NCBI GenBank assembly: GCA_030756895.1
Contig: JAVBIX010000053.1
Location: 121,060-185,059, forward strand
Direction: 5' to 3'
Origin: Synechococcus sp. SP2 MAG
Lineage (GTDB): Bacteria; Cyanobacteriota; Cyanobacteriia; PCC-6307; Cyanobiaceae
DNA length: 64,000 bases
A program made the translations under genes and the position numbers. The notes beneath the pieces were generated by a model. The model saw only the letters and a list, made by a program, of their open reading frames with translations, ran no database searches and was not told the DNA's origin. Position 1 is the stretch's first letter, and each line of letters begins with the position of its first letter. Positions 8,670 to 18,716 of the stretch are shown in pieces.

Positions 8670-9445
8670 ACCATCACCAACAGGCAGGAGCTTTACTCCA
8701 TCGCCTTCGCAGACAACAAGCTGATGGTTGGAGGCTGAAATGCAAACCTGTTTGCGCAAGCACGGAAATTGAACTGAGCCATTGGCTTCAGTCTGTTCCC
8801 TGGCGCGGAGAACGTCCTCGAGCTGTTCTGGCGGATCATCAAACCAGAGGGCAGGGCCAGCGCGGCCGACGCTGGGAGGCCCCCCGTGGAGGCGTCTGGA
8901 TCAGCGCTGCTCTTCCTTGGAATTCAAGTGGCGGCCATGCCGACATGCTTGGGCTGATGGTGGCATTGGCATTAAGTGAACGCTTGGAACGGAAGGGACT
9001 ACCCGTGCGGATCAAATGGCCCAACGATCTCCTCATCGATTCCCGCAAACTGGCTGGTTTGCTTCCTCGACTGGTTTTTCGTGGCGGCCGTTTGCGCATG
9101 GTGCGCATTGGAGTCGGAATGAATGTGGCCAATCCGGTTCCCGCTGGGGCCGTTGCCCTTCGCGACCTCCTACCTCGTGGATGCGCAAGACGAGACGTGT
9201 GGACGGTGGAGGTATTAAGGGCCTTGGATAGCGTCCAGACGCTGGCAAACCGTCCTGAGGCTGTGCGTTGTGGAATCGAAAATCGCCTTTGGGCCAATCA
9301 GGTCAAGGATCCTCAGAGCGGGGAGATCTGGAAAATCCAAGGATTAGCCCTGAATGGAGCCCTTCAACTACGTCAAGGAGCCCGGACCGCCAGCTGGACC
9401 CGCTGGCCTGATGGCAACCATGGCAATCTCTACAATCTCGTTTGA
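8651..9445 (+). CDS. birA: Biotin--[acetyl-CoA-carboxylase] ligase
   Basis: About 264 residues without an N-terminal DNA-binding domain, so this is the catalytic-only form, unlike E. coli BirA. Motifs are STEIELS, then ADHQTRGQGQRGRRW, the biotinyl-AMP loop (usually GRGRxGRxW), GGVWISAALPW, and IKWPNDLL, with the catalytic-site lysine in the last. It attaches biotin to the carrier protein of acetyl-CoA carboxylase. The start is uncertain: TTG 8648, GTG 8651 and GTG 8663 are all in frame and all overlap the aminotransferase stop. The M23 peptidase gene follows after 18 bases. Confidence 0.88.
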   Translation: MATAVLNHHQQAGALLHRLRRQQADGWRLKCKPVCASTEIELSHWLQSVPWRGERPRAVLADHQTRGQGQRGRRWEAPRGGVWISAALPWNSSGGHADMLGLMVALALSERLERKGLPVRIKWPNDLLIDSRKLAGLLPRLVFRGGRLRMVRIGVGMNVANPVPAGAVALRDLLPRGCARRDVWTVEVLRALDSVQTLANRPEAVRCGIENRLWANQVKDPQSGEIWKIQGLALNGALQLRQGARTASWTRWPDGNHGNLYNLV

Positions 9446-9463
9446 GAAAACTTTTGAAACGAA

Positions 9464-10411
9464 GTGGTCCTGCGCTGGCTTGCTGCTCCCTTAGTGCTGA
9501 CCCTCCCCTCTGCTCCGCAGAGTCCTCAAGGCCTTCCAGCGCCTCAGGCACCCCTACTTCCTCCAGCTGAACTTCGTGTAAATCCACCCCAGCGCTTCGA
9601 TCGCTCGTTGGAGTCCCTCGAACGCAATCAAATCATCACTCCGCAAGAGCGTCGAATGCTGGAGAGAGGAGCGGTTGCCAAGCCCATTGATGTGCCGCGC
9701 TTTCAACAAGCCTGTCGAAGTGGCGCTCTGTCCAAGCGTGAGTGCGCAACCGGTGTTGCCTTTCGCGGGCGCTCCAATCGTGCAACGTTCAGCCAAAGAA
9801 ATGGGCGTCTCGCTCCCATCTCGGTCCCCGTTTCTGCGCTTCTTGCGGGAGCCGGACATGGATTTCGTTTGGAGTCCGTCTTCTCTGTTTCTCCCAGACC
9901 TTTTGCGATCGCAGGCAATGGCGATCAGCGCTTGCTCTTCCCCATCATTGGCTCTGCAATCACCACCAGTGAATTCGGCATGCGCCAGCATCCCGTGATC
10001 GGCCGTTGGTTGATGCATGCAGGAAAAGACCTGGCCGCCCCGGAAGGAACGCCTGTCATTGCGGCACTCTCAGGCACGGTCATGAGTAGTGGACTCGCCG
10101 GGGGGTACGGCATCGCTGTGGAGTTAGAGCACAAGTCCCCCAGGCGGCGGACGCTCTATGGACATCTCTCAGAGATCTACGTGAGATCTGGACAGAAGGT
10201 CCAACAAGGTGAGGTGATCGGAAGAGTCGGAAGCACTGGCCTCAGCACTGGGCCTCATCTTCATTTTGAACTGAGAACGAGGCAAGGTAACGGGTGGGTG
10301 GCAAAAGATCCTGGCGAACTGGACCTCAACCCGATCACAACATCTGGCACTGATGCCGTATCGCTACTTGTTGGTCAACTCATGAACAGTCTCGAGAGAG
10401 ACAAAACCTGA
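9464..10411 (+). CDS. M23 (LytM) family metallopeptidase, exported
   Basis: This 315-residue protein starts at a GTG with a hydrophobic N-terminus that could be a signal peptide (WLAAPLVLTLPSAPQ). Residues 25-60 are proline-rich. The LytM domain occupies roughly 155-290. Its zinc ligands are visible: H185 and D189 in HAGKD and H267 in HLHFEL, with GSTGLSTGP just before it. Such enzymes cut peptide cross-bridges in peptidoglycan during growth or division. The active site looks complete, so a catalytic enzyme is more likely than an EnvC/NlpD-type activator. It ends 5 bases from the oppositely oriented response-regulator gene. Confidence 0.88.
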   Translation: MVLRWLAAPLVLTLPSAPQSPQGLPAPQAPLLPPAELRVNPPQRFDRSLESLERNQIITPQERRMLERGAVAKPIDVPRFQQACRSGALSKRECATGVAFRGRSNRATFSQRNGRLAPISVPVSALLAGAGHGFRLESVFSVSPRPFAIAGNGDQRLLFPIIGSAITTSEFGMRQHPVIGRWLMHAGKDLAAPEGTPVIAALSGTVMSSGLAGGYGIAVELEHKSPRRRTLYGHLSEIYVRSGQKVQQGEVIGRVGSTGLSTGPHLHFELRTRQGNGWVAKDPGELDLNPITTSGTDAVSLLVGQLMNSLERDKT

Positions 10412-10416
10412 ACTAT

Positions 10417-11169
10417 TCAAGAATCTGAGGAGATACTTTCATCTCTTAAGATGAACCCAACTCCACGAACAGTATGAATCAAGACAGGGAGCTCTTTGCT
10501 TTCCACTTTTTGCCTTAAGTAGCGTATATAAACATCAAGCAAGTTATCGTCTCCGTAAAAGTCTTCTCCCCAGACACCCTTCATAATTTCAGACCTTTCT
10601 AAGACTTTTCCGCTTCCACGCATCAGGAAGCAAAGCAGCTCATACTCCTTCACCGAAAGCTGAATTCTTTGCCCAGAACGATGAACATCCCTTGTCTGGG
10701 TATTGATTGTTAGACCTCCAACCTCCAAAAAAGTTGACTCAGCTTCATTTCCTTGTCCGGGACCCGAAAAGCCTTGCGCCCTTCGCTGCATCGCTCTCAA
10801 CCGAGCCATCAATTCTTCGATTGAAAAAGGTTTTACCAAATAATCATCGACACCAGCATCAAGAGCTTTGACGCGATCAGCAATGTCATCGTGACCGGTC
10901 AACATCAGGATCGGAGTTGTCACTCCGATCCTGCGAATTCGCTGACAAATGTCCACACCGGAGAAATCAGGGAGGTTCCAATCCAAAACAATGAGATCAG
11001 GCTCTGGCTGACTTCTGGCTTTGATTAATCCAGTAGCGCCGTCCGATGCGACCTCAACGACATAACCCTCTACGTCTAACTCCATACGCAACAACTCAGT
11101 CAAGCGGACTTCGTCATCCACAAGCAGGATTCGAATCATTTGCTCAGAGGGTTCTGGCAACTGGTCCAT
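10417..11169 (-). CDS. OmpR/PhoB-family response regulator (orphan)
   Basis: The 250-residue protein has a receiver domain (ILLVDDE near residue 14, phospho-acceptor D63 in VLDWNLPD, conserved LTGHDD and VKPFS) and a C-terminal winged helix (SVKEYELLCFLMRGSGKVLERSEI, YIRYLRQKVE, VRGVGFIL). The start at 11169 is preferred; another ATG at 11139 would drop ten residues. No histidine kinase is adjacent, so its partner and targets cannot be named. It follows the LolD-like ATPase gene by 18 bases on the same strand. In base use it looks slightly more AT-rich than its neighbours. Confidence 0.9.
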   Translation of the reverse strand: MDQLPEPSEQMIRILLVDDEVRLTELLRMELDVEGYVVEVASDGATGLIKARSQPEPDLIVLDWNLPDFSGVDICQRIRRIGVTTPILMLTGHDDIADRVKALDAGVDDYLVKPFSIEELMARLRAMQRRAQGFSGPGQGNEAESTFLEVGGLTINTQTRDVHRSGQRIQLSVKEYELLCFLMRGSGKVLERSEIMKGVWGEDFYGDDNLLDVYIRYLRQKVESKELPVLIHTVRGVGFILRDESISSDS

Positions 11170-11187
11170 TCTCAAACTTCTATCAAT

Positions 11188-11931
11188 TTAATAAGGGGAA
11201 GGCGTTTTAAGACCTGGGTTCTTGCGGTTTTGAGCCACTCGCTCGACCTTGCCGTCATGAAAGTGAATCACAGTTTGGGCGCGAGCTGCCACATCGTCTT
11301 CATGGGTAACGAGAACAATCGTGATGCCTTGAGCATGCAACTCATCAAACAAATTCAGAACATCATGCGTGGTGCGTGAATCCAAAGCACCCGTGGGCTC
11401 ATCAGCGAGCAGGAGAGCGGGCTTATTAATAATTGCTCTTGCGATGGCCACCCGCTGCTGCTGACCACCCGACAGTTGGTTGGGGCGATTTTCCATTCTT
11501 TTCCCAAGGCCAACCTGTTCAAGAGCTGCAACAGCCCTTTGCTCGCGCTCAGAGGATGGAAGGCCGGCATAAATCATTGGAAGCATCACATTCTCCAGTG
11601 CTGTCGCATGGGGGAGGAGATGGAACTGCTGAAAGACAAAACCAAGTTCCTTGTTGCGCAGATCTGCTAACGCATCGTCATTAAGCCGCTCAACAGCACT
11701 TCCATTAAGCCAATAGGAGCCGCTGGTGGGTCGGTCCAGGCAGCCCAAAACATTCATCGCTGTGCTCTTGCCCGATCCACTCGCTCCCATCACAGCTAAG
11801 TAGTCGCCGCGAAGCACATCAAGATCAAGCCCATTCAGAGCTTTGACCTCTGTTTCTCCAGATCCGTAGATCTTGCTGACATCTCGGAGCTGAGCCACCG
11901 CTGGGCGGCCTTCATCAATGAGATCAGCCAA
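11188..11931 (-). CDS. LolD/MacB-type ABC transporter ATPase (orphan)
   Basis: A 247-residue nucleotide-binding subunit with Walker [10 protein letters not shown], the Q-loop [10 protein letters not shown], the signature LSGGQQQR, Walker [13 protein letters not shown] and the switch histidine in LVTHEDD. The pattern [11 protein letters not shown] with [11 protein letters not shown] is typical of the LolD/MacB/FtsE group, which powers lipoprotein release or mechanotransmission, not classic import. No permease is adjacent. The likely start is TTG at 11931, inside the ndhB stop region (TTGGCTGA), giving an 8-base overlap and probable coupling with ndhB. A longer frame from 12006 is antisense-free but unlike the family. 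Confidence 0.87.
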   Translation of the reverse strand: MADLIDEGRPAVAQLRDVSKIYGSGETEVKALNGLDLDVLRGDYLAVMGASGSGKSTAMNVLGCLDRPTSGSYWLNGSAVERLNDDALADLRNKELGFVFQQFHLLPHATALENVMLPMIYAGLPSSEREQRAVAALEQVGLGKRMENRPNQLSGGQQQRVAIARAIINKPALLLADEPTGALDSRTTHDVLNLFDELHAQGITIVLVTHEDDVAARAQTVIHFHDGKVERVAQNRKNPGLKTPSPY

Positions 11932-13495
11932 GGGAAGCGCCTGAGGAAGTAGCGATCGCCTGCTGCAGCAACGGAGTGCCAGCAACCGTGCTGCTGGCCC
12001 ACTCAAACAGCGGGTTGGAAAGGATTCCGCCCACGGCAGTGACTACGACGCAAAGCACAAGAGCCACTCTCAAGGGAGGAAGTCCAATGGTGCTCCAGTT
12101 GATCGGTGGGTAGGCCTTCACAACTTCTGAGGCCTCTTGAGGCTCTTTCACCACCATCATCTTGATGACACCGATGTAGTAATAGATCGAAATGACCGAC
12201 GTCACGAGGCCAACCACCACCAAGACGTATTGATGGTCTGCCCAACCAGCAAAAAACAAATAAATCTTCCCGAAGAAGCCAAGCATCGGTGGAATTCCAC
12301 CAAGGGAAAGCAGGCAGAGACTCAGGCCGAGCGTGATCAAGGGATCTTTTTGGTACAGGCCCGCATAGTCAGAAATCCGGTCGCTTCCCGTTCTGATCGA
12401 AAACAGAATGATGCAAGCGAATGCACCAAGATTCATGAAGAGATAAGAGGCCATATAGAGCACCATTGCGGCAAAGCCGTCTTCAGTGCCGCACACAAGG
12501 CCGATCATCACGAATCCGGCCTGGCCAATCGAGCTGTAGGCCAGCATTCTCTTCATCGAGGTCTGGGCTAAGGCCACCACGTTGCCCAGCGTCATGCTGA
12601 GAATCGCCAAAACGGTAAAAAGAAGTTTCCATTGCGTATCGAAACTTCCAAAACAACCAACAAGCAGTCGCAGGGCTAGGGCAAAACCTGCAGCTTTGGA
12701 ACCCACCGACAAGAAGGCCACAACCGGGGTCGGTGACCCCTCATAAACATCAGGCGTCCACTGGTGGAAAGGGACTGCCGCGATCTTGAAAGCAACCGTT
12801 GCAAGAACAAAGACCAGCGCTAAGGCGGCTAACGGTGTAGGGCTGGTCACCAAAGCCTCACCGATCACTTCCAAACTGGTTGAGCCACTTAGCCCGTACA
12901 GAAGGGAAGCTCCGTAAAGGAATACGGCCGCCGCAGCCGAACCCACCAACAAATATTTGAGCGCTGCTTCAGAACTGCGTGCATCGCGCTTCATATATCC
13001 CGACAACAGGTAACTGGCCACAGAAAGCGTCTCGAGCGACACGAAAACGCTCACCAGGTCTGTTGCACCACAAAGCACCATTCCGCCGAGGGTGGCCGCG
13101 AGCAGGATGGCCGCGTATTCCCCAACAGGAGTGCCGCTTTGTTCGGCATACCTCCAACTAATCAAGAGCGATAAAAGAGTTGAAAGAGCAACAATCGCTC
13201 TGAACGCAATCGCGAGGTGATCGGAAAGGAAAGCGCCTAAAAACGAAGGCTCGAGGGGTGCATTCCACTGCAAGGCAAGCAGAACCAGAGCCGTACCTAA
13301 GCCCGCGTAACAAATGGGTGGGACCCAGCGAACTGAAACTTTTTCTCCGGCTAAATCAACCAACAAGGTGGCGATCATCGCCACCAATACAGCTGCCTCA
13401 GGCCCAACAGTTCCGGCATGCAAAGCAAGATTGAGCAGCTCCCCAGGAGCTGCCACGGCCTGGGTGGAGAGAAACAGAGCACCCAACTCGGGCAT
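11924..13495 (-). CDS. ndhB: NAD(P)H-quinone oxidoreductase subunit 2
   Basis: This 523-residue membrane protein is the Nqo14/NdhB proton-pumping subunit of the cyanobacterial NDH-1 complex, used in respiration, cyclic electron flow and CO2 uptake. About fourteen hydrophobic segments are present. Conserved elements include [25 protein letters not shown] (broken by the helix turn), [19 protein letters not shown] and [11 protein letters not shown], with the lysines and glutamate of the antiporter-like fold. The start at [10 protein letters not shown] (13495) gives the usual family length; the frame extends to 13765 but that part has no family character. It diverges from topA and overlaps the LolD-like gene downstream. 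Confidence 0.96.
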   Translation of the reverse strand: MPELGALFLSTQAVAAPGELLNLALHAGTVGPEAAVLVAMIATLLVDLAGEKVSVRWVPPICYAGLGTALVLLALQWNAPLEPSFLGAFLSDHLAIAFRAIVALSTLLSLLISWRYAEQSGTPVGEYAAILLAATLGGMVLCGATDLVSVFVSLETLSVASYLLSGYMKRDARSSEAALKYLLVGSAAAAVFLYGASLLYGLSGSTSLEVIGEALVTSPTPLAALALVFVLATVAFKIAAVPFHQWTPDVYEGSPTPVVAFLSVGSKAAGFALALRLLVGCFGSFDTQWKLLFTVLAILSMTLGNVVALAQTSMKRMLAYSSIGQAGFVMIGLVCGTEDGFAAMVLYMASYLFMNLGAFACIILFSIRTGSDRISDYAGLYQKDPLITLGLSLCLLSLGGIPPMLGFFGKIYLFFAGWADHQYVLVVVGLVTSVISIYYYIGVIKMMVVKEPQEASEVVKAYPPINWSTIGLPPLRVALVLCVVVTAVGGILSNPLFEWASSTVAGTPLLQQAIATSSGASLG

Positions 13496-13621
13496 GGCGA
13501 GTGTGGTCAAACCAATTGGAGGGACTGTAGCTGCGCTCCTGCTCTTCCTTGAGTGAATTCCCTGATTTCGCTGCAGAAAGCTCGGCGGTGCGATAAAGAA
13601 GGGGACGGTTACCGACCCCAC

Positions 13622-16339
13622 GTGGCGAACACCCTGGTCATCGTTGAGAGCCCCACAAAGGCCCGCACCATCCGTGGATTCCTTCCAAAGGGCTATCGGG
13701 TGGAAGCTTCGATGGGCCATGTCAGGGATCTGCCGAACAACGCAAGTGAGATCCCTGCAGCTCAAAAAGGTCAGAAATGGGCCAACCTCGGAGTCAACAC
13801 TGAGGCGAACTTCGAACCCCTTTATGTGGTTCCGAAGGACAAGAAAAAAATTGTGCGCGAGCTCAAAGACGCCCTGAAGGGCGTTGATGAACTGCTGCTA
13901 GCGACTGACGAAGATCGCGAAGGAGAAAGCATCAGTTGGCATCTTCTCCAGCTGTTGTCACCCAAGGTCCCTGTCAAGCGGATGGTGTTTCACGAGATCA
14001 CAAAAGAGGCGATCTCCCGGGCACTCGATGACACACGTGAGCTCGATATGGAGCTGGTGCATGCCCAGGAAACCCGAAGAATCCTCGACCGATTGGTGGG
14101 CTACACCCTCTCGCCGCTGTTGTGGAAGAAAGTTGCCTGGGGGCTCTCGGCCGGACGTGTTCAATCCGTGGCTGTCCGCCTGCTCGTGCAGCGAGAGCGG
14201 GCTAGACGCGCCTTTCGCAGTGGGAGCTACTGGGATCTGAAAGCTGCGCTCGAGCAGCAGAGCATCCGCTTTGATGCCAAGCTCACGCACCTCGGCGGGA
14301 CGAAAGTCGCCACCGGCAATGATTTCGATGAAAGCACCGGCGGCCTCAAGCAAGGCAGCAAGGTGCGCCTCCTGAGCGAAGACGACGCTCGCTCCCTCTC
14401 GCTTGCTCTTCAATCGTCGGATTGGAGTGTCTCCTCCGTCGAGGAAAAGCCCACGGTGCGCAGGCCCGTTCCGCCGTTCACAACCAGCACACTGCAGCAA
14501 GAATCGAATCGCAAACTGCGTCTTTCAGCGCGGGAGACAATGCGCTGCGCTCAAGGCCTTTATGAACGCGGTTACATCACCTACATGCGCACCGATTCGG
14601 TGCATCTCTCCGATCAAGCGATTACCGCAGCACGCAGCTGTGTTGAATCGCGCTACGGCAAGGAGTATCTAAGCAACGGGCCCAGGCAGTTCAGCACCAA
14701 ATCACGCAATGCTCAGGAAGCCCATGAGGCGATCCGTCCTTCAGGTGAGAGCTTCCGAGCTCCCTCTGAAACTGGCTTAGAAGGGCGTGATCTGTCTTTG
14801 TACGAACTGATTTGGAAGCGCACAGTCGCTAGCCAAATGGCAGAAGCCCGACTCACCATGCTCGCGGTGGATCTCACGGTTGGAGAAGCCCTGTTCCGCT
14901 CCAGTGGAAAGCGAATTGACTTCCCTGGCTTTTTCCGGGCCTACGTCGAAGGCAGCGATGACCCGGATGCGGCTTTGGAAGGTCAGGAAGTGCTGTTGCC
15001 CGCCCTGAACGTTGGCGATACGCCCAAGGTTCATGACGTTGAAGCGCTCGGACACCAAACCCAACCGCCTGCTCGCTTCAGCGAAGCCTCCCTAGTGAAA
15101 ATGTTGGAGAAAGAGGGGATCGGTCGTCCTTCCACCTACGCCAGCATCATCGGCACGATCGTGGATCGGGGGTATTCCACGCTCAACAACAATTCGCTCA
15201 CCCCAAGTTTCACAGCCTTTGCTGTGACCGCTCTGCTTGAAGAGCATTTCCCCGATTTGGTGGATACGGGATTCACTGCCCGCATGGAAACCACGTTGGA
15301 TGAAATCTCCACCGGGAAAGTGCAGTGGCTTCCCTACTTAGATGGATTTTTCAAAGGCGATGAAGGACTGGAGTCCTTGGTCCAAAAACGTGAAGGAGAC
15401 ATCGACCCTGGAGCGTCACGAACGATTGATCTCGAGGGTTTGCCCTGCGTCGTCAGGATCGGGCGCTTTGGGGCCTATCTCGAATCCAAACGCGTTGGTG
15501 ACGACGGGGAAGAGGAGCTGATCAAAGCAACCCTGCCCAAAGAGATCACCCCTGGAGAACTGGATCAAGAACAAGCGGAACTCATCCTCAAGCACAAAGC
15601 GGATGGTCCAGAAGCGCTCGGCGAGGATCCAGAAACAGGTGATCTTGTTTATTTGCTCTTCGGTCAGTACGGCCCCTATGTGCAGAAGGGGCAAGTCAGC
15701 GACGAGAACCCCAAGCCGAAACGGGCCTCCTTGCCGAAAGGGGTGAAACCGGAAGATCTGAAGCTTGATGATGCGCTCGGACTATTGCGTTTGCCCCGTC
15801 TACTCGGCGAACATCCAGAGAGCGGAAAAGTACAGGCTGGCTTGGGTCGCTTCGGCCCCTACGTGGTTTGGGACAAAGGAAAAGGCGAAAAGGACTATCG
15901 CTCCCTCAAGGGCGAAGACGACGTCCTCGCTGTTGGTCTGAGTCGAGCCCTGGAACTGCTCGCCATGCCCAAGCGAGGACGAGGAGGAAGGACGGCGCTT
16001 AAGGACCTTGGCAAACCCGAGGGAAGCGAAGAGACCGTGCAGGTCTTCGATGGCCCCTATGGCCTCTACGTCAAACAGGGGAAAGTGAATGCTTCATTGC
16101 CTGAAGGCAAAGGGGCCGACGACATCACCTTGAAAGAAGCGATCGAGCTCCTCGACGCAAAAGCCTCAACCAAAAAAACCACAAAGCGCAAAACCTCAAC
16201 GACCAAGAGCACAAGCAAGGCCAAAAGCAGCACCAAGAGCGCATCGACCAAACCTGCTGCTCGTAAAGCACCAGCAATGACCAAAACCGGGCGCCTTCGC
16301 GCTAGTGCTGTGCGCGTTATCCGTCCTGGTGACGCTTAA
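13622..16339 (+). CDS. topA: DNA topoisomerase I (type IA)
   Basis: The 905-residue enzyme relaxes negative supercoils. The TOPRIM domain opens with [15 protein letters not shown] and contains [10 protein letters not shown] with the metal-binding acids. The catalytic tyrosine is Y321 in [10 protein letters not shown], and the gate region includes [10 protein letters not shown]. Zinc fingers are replaced by repeats of the type RFGPYV / [10 protein letters not shown] / [10 protein letters not shown], and the chain ends in a Lys/Ser/Thr tail (about residues 840-890). This matches the cyanobacterial TopA architecture. The GTG at 13622 is chosen because the family begins at once with the TOPRIM strand. 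The stop overlaps the next ATG by one base (16339). Confidence 0.95.
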   Translation: MANTLVIVESPTKARTIRGFLPKGYRVEASMGHVRDLPNNASEIPAAQKGQKWANLGVNTEANFEPLYVVPKDKKKIVRELKDALKGVDELLLATDEDREGESISWHLLQLLSPKVPVKRMVFHEITKEAISRALDDTRELDMELVHAQETRRILDRLVGYTLSPLLWKKVAWGLSAGRVQSVAVRLLVQRERARRAFRSGSYWDLKAALEQQSIRFDAKLTHLGGTKVATGNDFDESTGGLKQGSKVRLLSEDDARSLSLALQSSDWSVSSVEEKPTVRRPVPPFTTSTLQQESNRKLRLSARETMRCAQGLYERGYITYMRTDSVHLSDQAITAARSCVESRYGKEYLSNGPRQFSTKSRNAQEAHEAIRPSGESFRAPSETGLEGRDLSLYELIWKRTVASQMAEARLTMLAVDLTVGEALFRSSGKRIDFPGFFRAYVEGSDDPDAALEGQEVLLPALNVGDTPKVHDVEALGHQTQPPARFSEASLVKMLEKEGIGRPSTYASIIGTIVDRGYSTLNNNSLTPSFTAFAVTALLEEHFPDLVDTGFTARMETTLDEISTGKVQWLPYLDGFFKGDEGLESLVQKREGDIDPGASRTIDLEGLPCVVRIGRFGAYLESKRVGDDGEEELIKATLPKEITPGELDQEQAELILKHKADGPEALGEDPETGDLVYLLFGQYGPYVQKGQVSDENPKPKRASLPKGVKPEDLKLDDALGLLRLPRLLGEHPESGKVQAGLGRFGPYVVWDKGKGEKDYRSLKGEDDVLAVGLSRALELLAMPKRGRGGRTALKDLGKPEGSEETVQVFDGPYGLYVKQGKVNASLPEGKGADDITLKEAIELLDAKASTKKTTKRKTSTTKSTSKAKSSTKSASTKPAARKAPAMTKTGRLRASAVRVIRPGDA

Positions 16340-16857
16340 TGCGCGCGCGGTGGTTGCTGATGCCGCTACTGCTTGCCTTGCAGGCCTGCTCAGAGACAAC
16401 CTTTGGGCAGAAGCTGGCCGATAGCTTCGATTCACCACCCACTCCCGCCGCGGTCCAGCAGACACCCAATACCAAGTTGGGGCAGGAGCCAGCCACCTCC
16501 CTGAAGGCAGCAGCAAAAGCCGAAGACCAGCGCGAAAAAGACAAGGGGAAGTCGGAGACTGAGTTGGACAACGGAGCGGAGCCAACAGAAGCGGCAGAGC
16601 CAAACCCCGTCAAGAAACAGTTGAGCAAAGTCCAACCTGCCAAGCAAGGATCAACCCCCGTCCGCTCGCTGCCCGCAGACCCTCGGCCCTACCGCATCAC
16701 GATTCGCTTGGCGGCCGCTGATCCTGCCGCACCTGCGGAAAGTGTCACAGATGCCTTACGTCGCGCTGGAATTGGTTTCGAGGTCGAAACGATTGAGAAG
16801 ATCCCTTCGCTTCAAGCCTCAAGAGAAGCCACAAATGACAGCAAAAGGCAGCCCTAA
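16339..16857 (+). CDS. Predicted lipoprotein of unknown function
   Basis: This 172-residue protein has a lipoprotein-like signal: RARWLLMPLLLALQACSE, with cysteine 17 as the probable lipidated residue (LQAC is an imperfect lipobox). The centre is low complexity, rich in Lys, Glu, Ala and Pro. A small folded region near the C-terminus (YRITIRLAAADPAAPAE ... DALRRAGIGFEVETIEKI) may be a ligand or partner domain. I do not recognise the family. The ATG shares its A with the topA stop (TAATG), so it is probably translated with topA. The DUF2232 gene follows closely. Confidence 0.7.
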   Translation: MRARWLLMPLLLALQACSETTFGQKLADSFDSPPTPAAVQQTPNTKLGQEPATSLKAAAKAEDQREKDKGKSETELDNGAEPTEAAEPNPVKKQLSKVQPAKQGSTPVRSLPADPRPYRITIRLAAADPAAPAESVTDALRRAGIGFEVETIEKIPSLQASREATNDSKRQP

Positions 16858-16862
16858 ACGTG

Positions 16863-17507
16863 ATGGAACAACGCCTCAGCCGTCGACAAGCTCTACGCAT
16901 GATGGAGGCCTCATACCTTGCGGCGGCGGCGGCCTTGATTTGGCTGGCTCTTTATTACTTACCCATCGGTGGAGCCCTATTTCGTCTTGCCTTGCCGCTG
17001 CCCTTAGCGCTGCTTCTTGTCCGTCGGGGCAGTCGGGCCGGGCTTGAGGGCGTCGTTGTAGCGATTCTTCTGCTGGTGGTGCTCATGGGTCCTCTGAGGG
17101 GACCCCTGATGCTGTTTCCCTACGGATTGCTGTCCCTTTGGCTCGGATGGTGCTGGTACAAGAAGGTGAGCTGGTGGATCAGCTGGGGGCTTGGTGTCGT
17201 CATTGGAGCGGCTGGATTCCTAGTGAGGGTGATCGCTCTGTCCTTGATGGTGGGCGAGAACCTTTGGGTAGTAATTACAAGAGCCGGCGCCGGACTCCTC
17301 GATCGTGTCCTTGAGTTGATGCAGTTACCCCTCGCCCCTGATCTGCTGTTGGTGCAAGCCATGGCAATCACGCTCGTTGTAGTGCAGCAGCTCATTTACG
17401 TACTGGCTCTTCACGCCTTGGCCTACTGGATTTTTCCCCGTCTCCAAGCTCCGATTCCTGAACCTCCTCCCGTGCTCCATGGCCTGGTCGCCCTCGACCC
17501 TCTTTGA
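16863..17507 (+). CDS. DUF2232 family integral membrane protein
   Basis: A protein of 214 residues with six or seven hydrophobic segments, starting MEQRLSRRQALRMMEASYLAAAAAL. The pattern of a short basic N-terminus, a helix-rich core and the central GPLRGPLMLFPYGLLSLWLGWCW block fits the DUF2232/YybS membrane family. Some family members resemble energy-coupling-factor substrate components, but no function is established here. ATG 16863 is preferred over the GTG one codon upstream. Its last 29 bases overlap the start of the CobT-like gene, so they are likely coupled. Confidence 0.72.
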   Translation: MEQRLSRRQALRMMEASYLAAAAALIWLALYYLPIGGALFRLALPLPLALLLVRRGSRAGLEGVVVAILLLVVLMGPLRGPLMLFPYGLLSLWLGWCWYKKVSWWISWGLGVVIGAAGFLVRVIALSLMVGENLWVVITRAGAGLLDRVLELMQLPLAPDLLLVQAMAITLVVVQQLIYVLALHALAYWIFPRLQAPIPEPPPVLHGLVALDPL

Positions 17508-18714
17508 GCTCCCAGAAGGATGCACGCGCCTTTCGGGTCCAGCATCCCAGTTTTGGTCGGGTGCCATCCACCGCTTTTGGTCCGACCGCGGACCCGCTCC
17601 CAACCTTTTACTGCTGCTGTCATCCACTTTGACCGCAGAGGTGAAAGGCATCTCTGCTGCCGGTGCAACGTCTGAATCACGGCGCTACACCGCCATTGCT
17701 GACGCTGAGTTGCTTCTTTATGGTCCCTCACATCGACCTCGCTGGCCATTGCCGCCTCTGCCCGCAGGCGTCTCGCCAGCCTTGATTAGTTGGGTTGCTG
17801 CGGAGGCCATCCAGATTCAGCCCTGGGTGGGATCGATTGGGCTGTCCAAGCTGCCTTCCTTCCCTCATCTGCGCTTTGAGGATCCGCAGTTCGGTCCAGC
17901 CGCATGCCTCAGCACCGGGCACTCCATGACGCCTCAGCGAGTCCAGCAGCTGCTCATTAAAGGCCGACGATTCGGTGAGCGTTTGCGGCACCCACTTGTG
18001 CTTGCTGAATGTGTACCCGGAGGAACAACCACAGCTTTAGCCATTCTTTGTGGTCTTGGACTTCCCGCCAATGACCTGATCAGTGGTAGTGCCATCCATC
18101 CACCAATGGCGCTGAAACAAGACCTTGTGCATCAGGGGCTGCAATCGGCAGATCTCAGCGCAACGCCTTCCGCTCAGGAGCTTTTAGCTGCCGTGGGAGA
18201 CCCTTTTCAGGCCTTTGCAACCGGGTTACTGATCGGATCCCTCGCAAGCAGTCAACCCCTCCTCTTGGCTGGGGGCAGTCAGATGGCTGCGGTGCTAGCA
18301 CTCGCACTCAAGATGGTGTCGACCAGAGAGCGTCGCTTGCTGTCCAATCAAGTGCTGATTGGCACAACGGCCTGGCTGGCTAAGGAAGTGCTGACGGCAT
18401 CCGGGAGCAAACGCTCATCCCTGATGGAACTGCTGGCATTACTGGAAGATCATTTCGATGTTTCCATCTCTGCTCTAGCGAGTGGTCTTCGCTTTGGGGA
18501 CAGTCGACACCGCTCGCTGCGTGACTACGAGCTCGGTCATGTCAAAGAGGGCGTAGGTGCCGGCGGTCTCGCATTGCTTGCTCAACTGCGGGGACTGTCC
18601 CTAGACCGCATCAGCCAGGCATGCGACGAGGCCATGGATCAATTGCTCGAATCAAAGCTCAAAACCCCTGAATCCCCAACGAATCCCGAAGGGATCCAGC
18701 CCCGTAAGGTTTGA
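17479..18714 (+). CDS. CobT-like (UPF0284) phosphoribosyltransferase family protein
   Basis: The 411-residue protein belongs to the UPF0284/TIGR00303 branch related to nicotinate-nucleotide phosphoribosyltransferase CobT, which activates the lower-ligand base of cobamides. Visible marks are CLSTGHSM, LAECVPGGTTTALAIL, LLLAGGSQMAAVLAL and DYELGHVKEGVGAGGLALLA, the last carrying the glutamate at the position of the CobT catalytic base. Cyanobacteria of this group make pseudocobalamin with adenine as lower ligand, so a role in adenine activation is plausible but inferred. cobM elsewhere in this window (42.7 kb) shows the cobamide pathway is present. It overlaps the DUF2232 gene and nearly abuts the next gene. 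Confidence 0.82.
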   Translation: MAWSPSTLFELPEGCTRLSGPASQFWSGAIHRFWSDRGPAPNLLLLLSSTLTAEVKGISAAGATSESRRYTAIADAELLLYGPSHRPRWPLPPLPAGVSPALISWVAAEAIQIQPWVGSIGLSKLPSFPHLRFEDPQFGPAACLSTGHSMTPQRVQQLLIKGRRFGERLRHPLVLAECVPGGTTTALAILCGLGLPANDLISGSAIHPPMALKQDLVHQGLQSADLSATPSAQELLAAVGDPFQAFATGLLIGSLASSQPLLLAGGSQMAAVLALALKMVSTRERRLLSNQVLIGTTAWLAKEVLTASGSKRSSLMELLALLEDHFDVSISALASGLRFGDSRHRSLRDYELGHVKEGVGAGGLALLAQLRGLSLDRISQACDEAMDQLLESKLKTPESPTNPEGIQPRKV

Positions 18715-18716
18715 AA

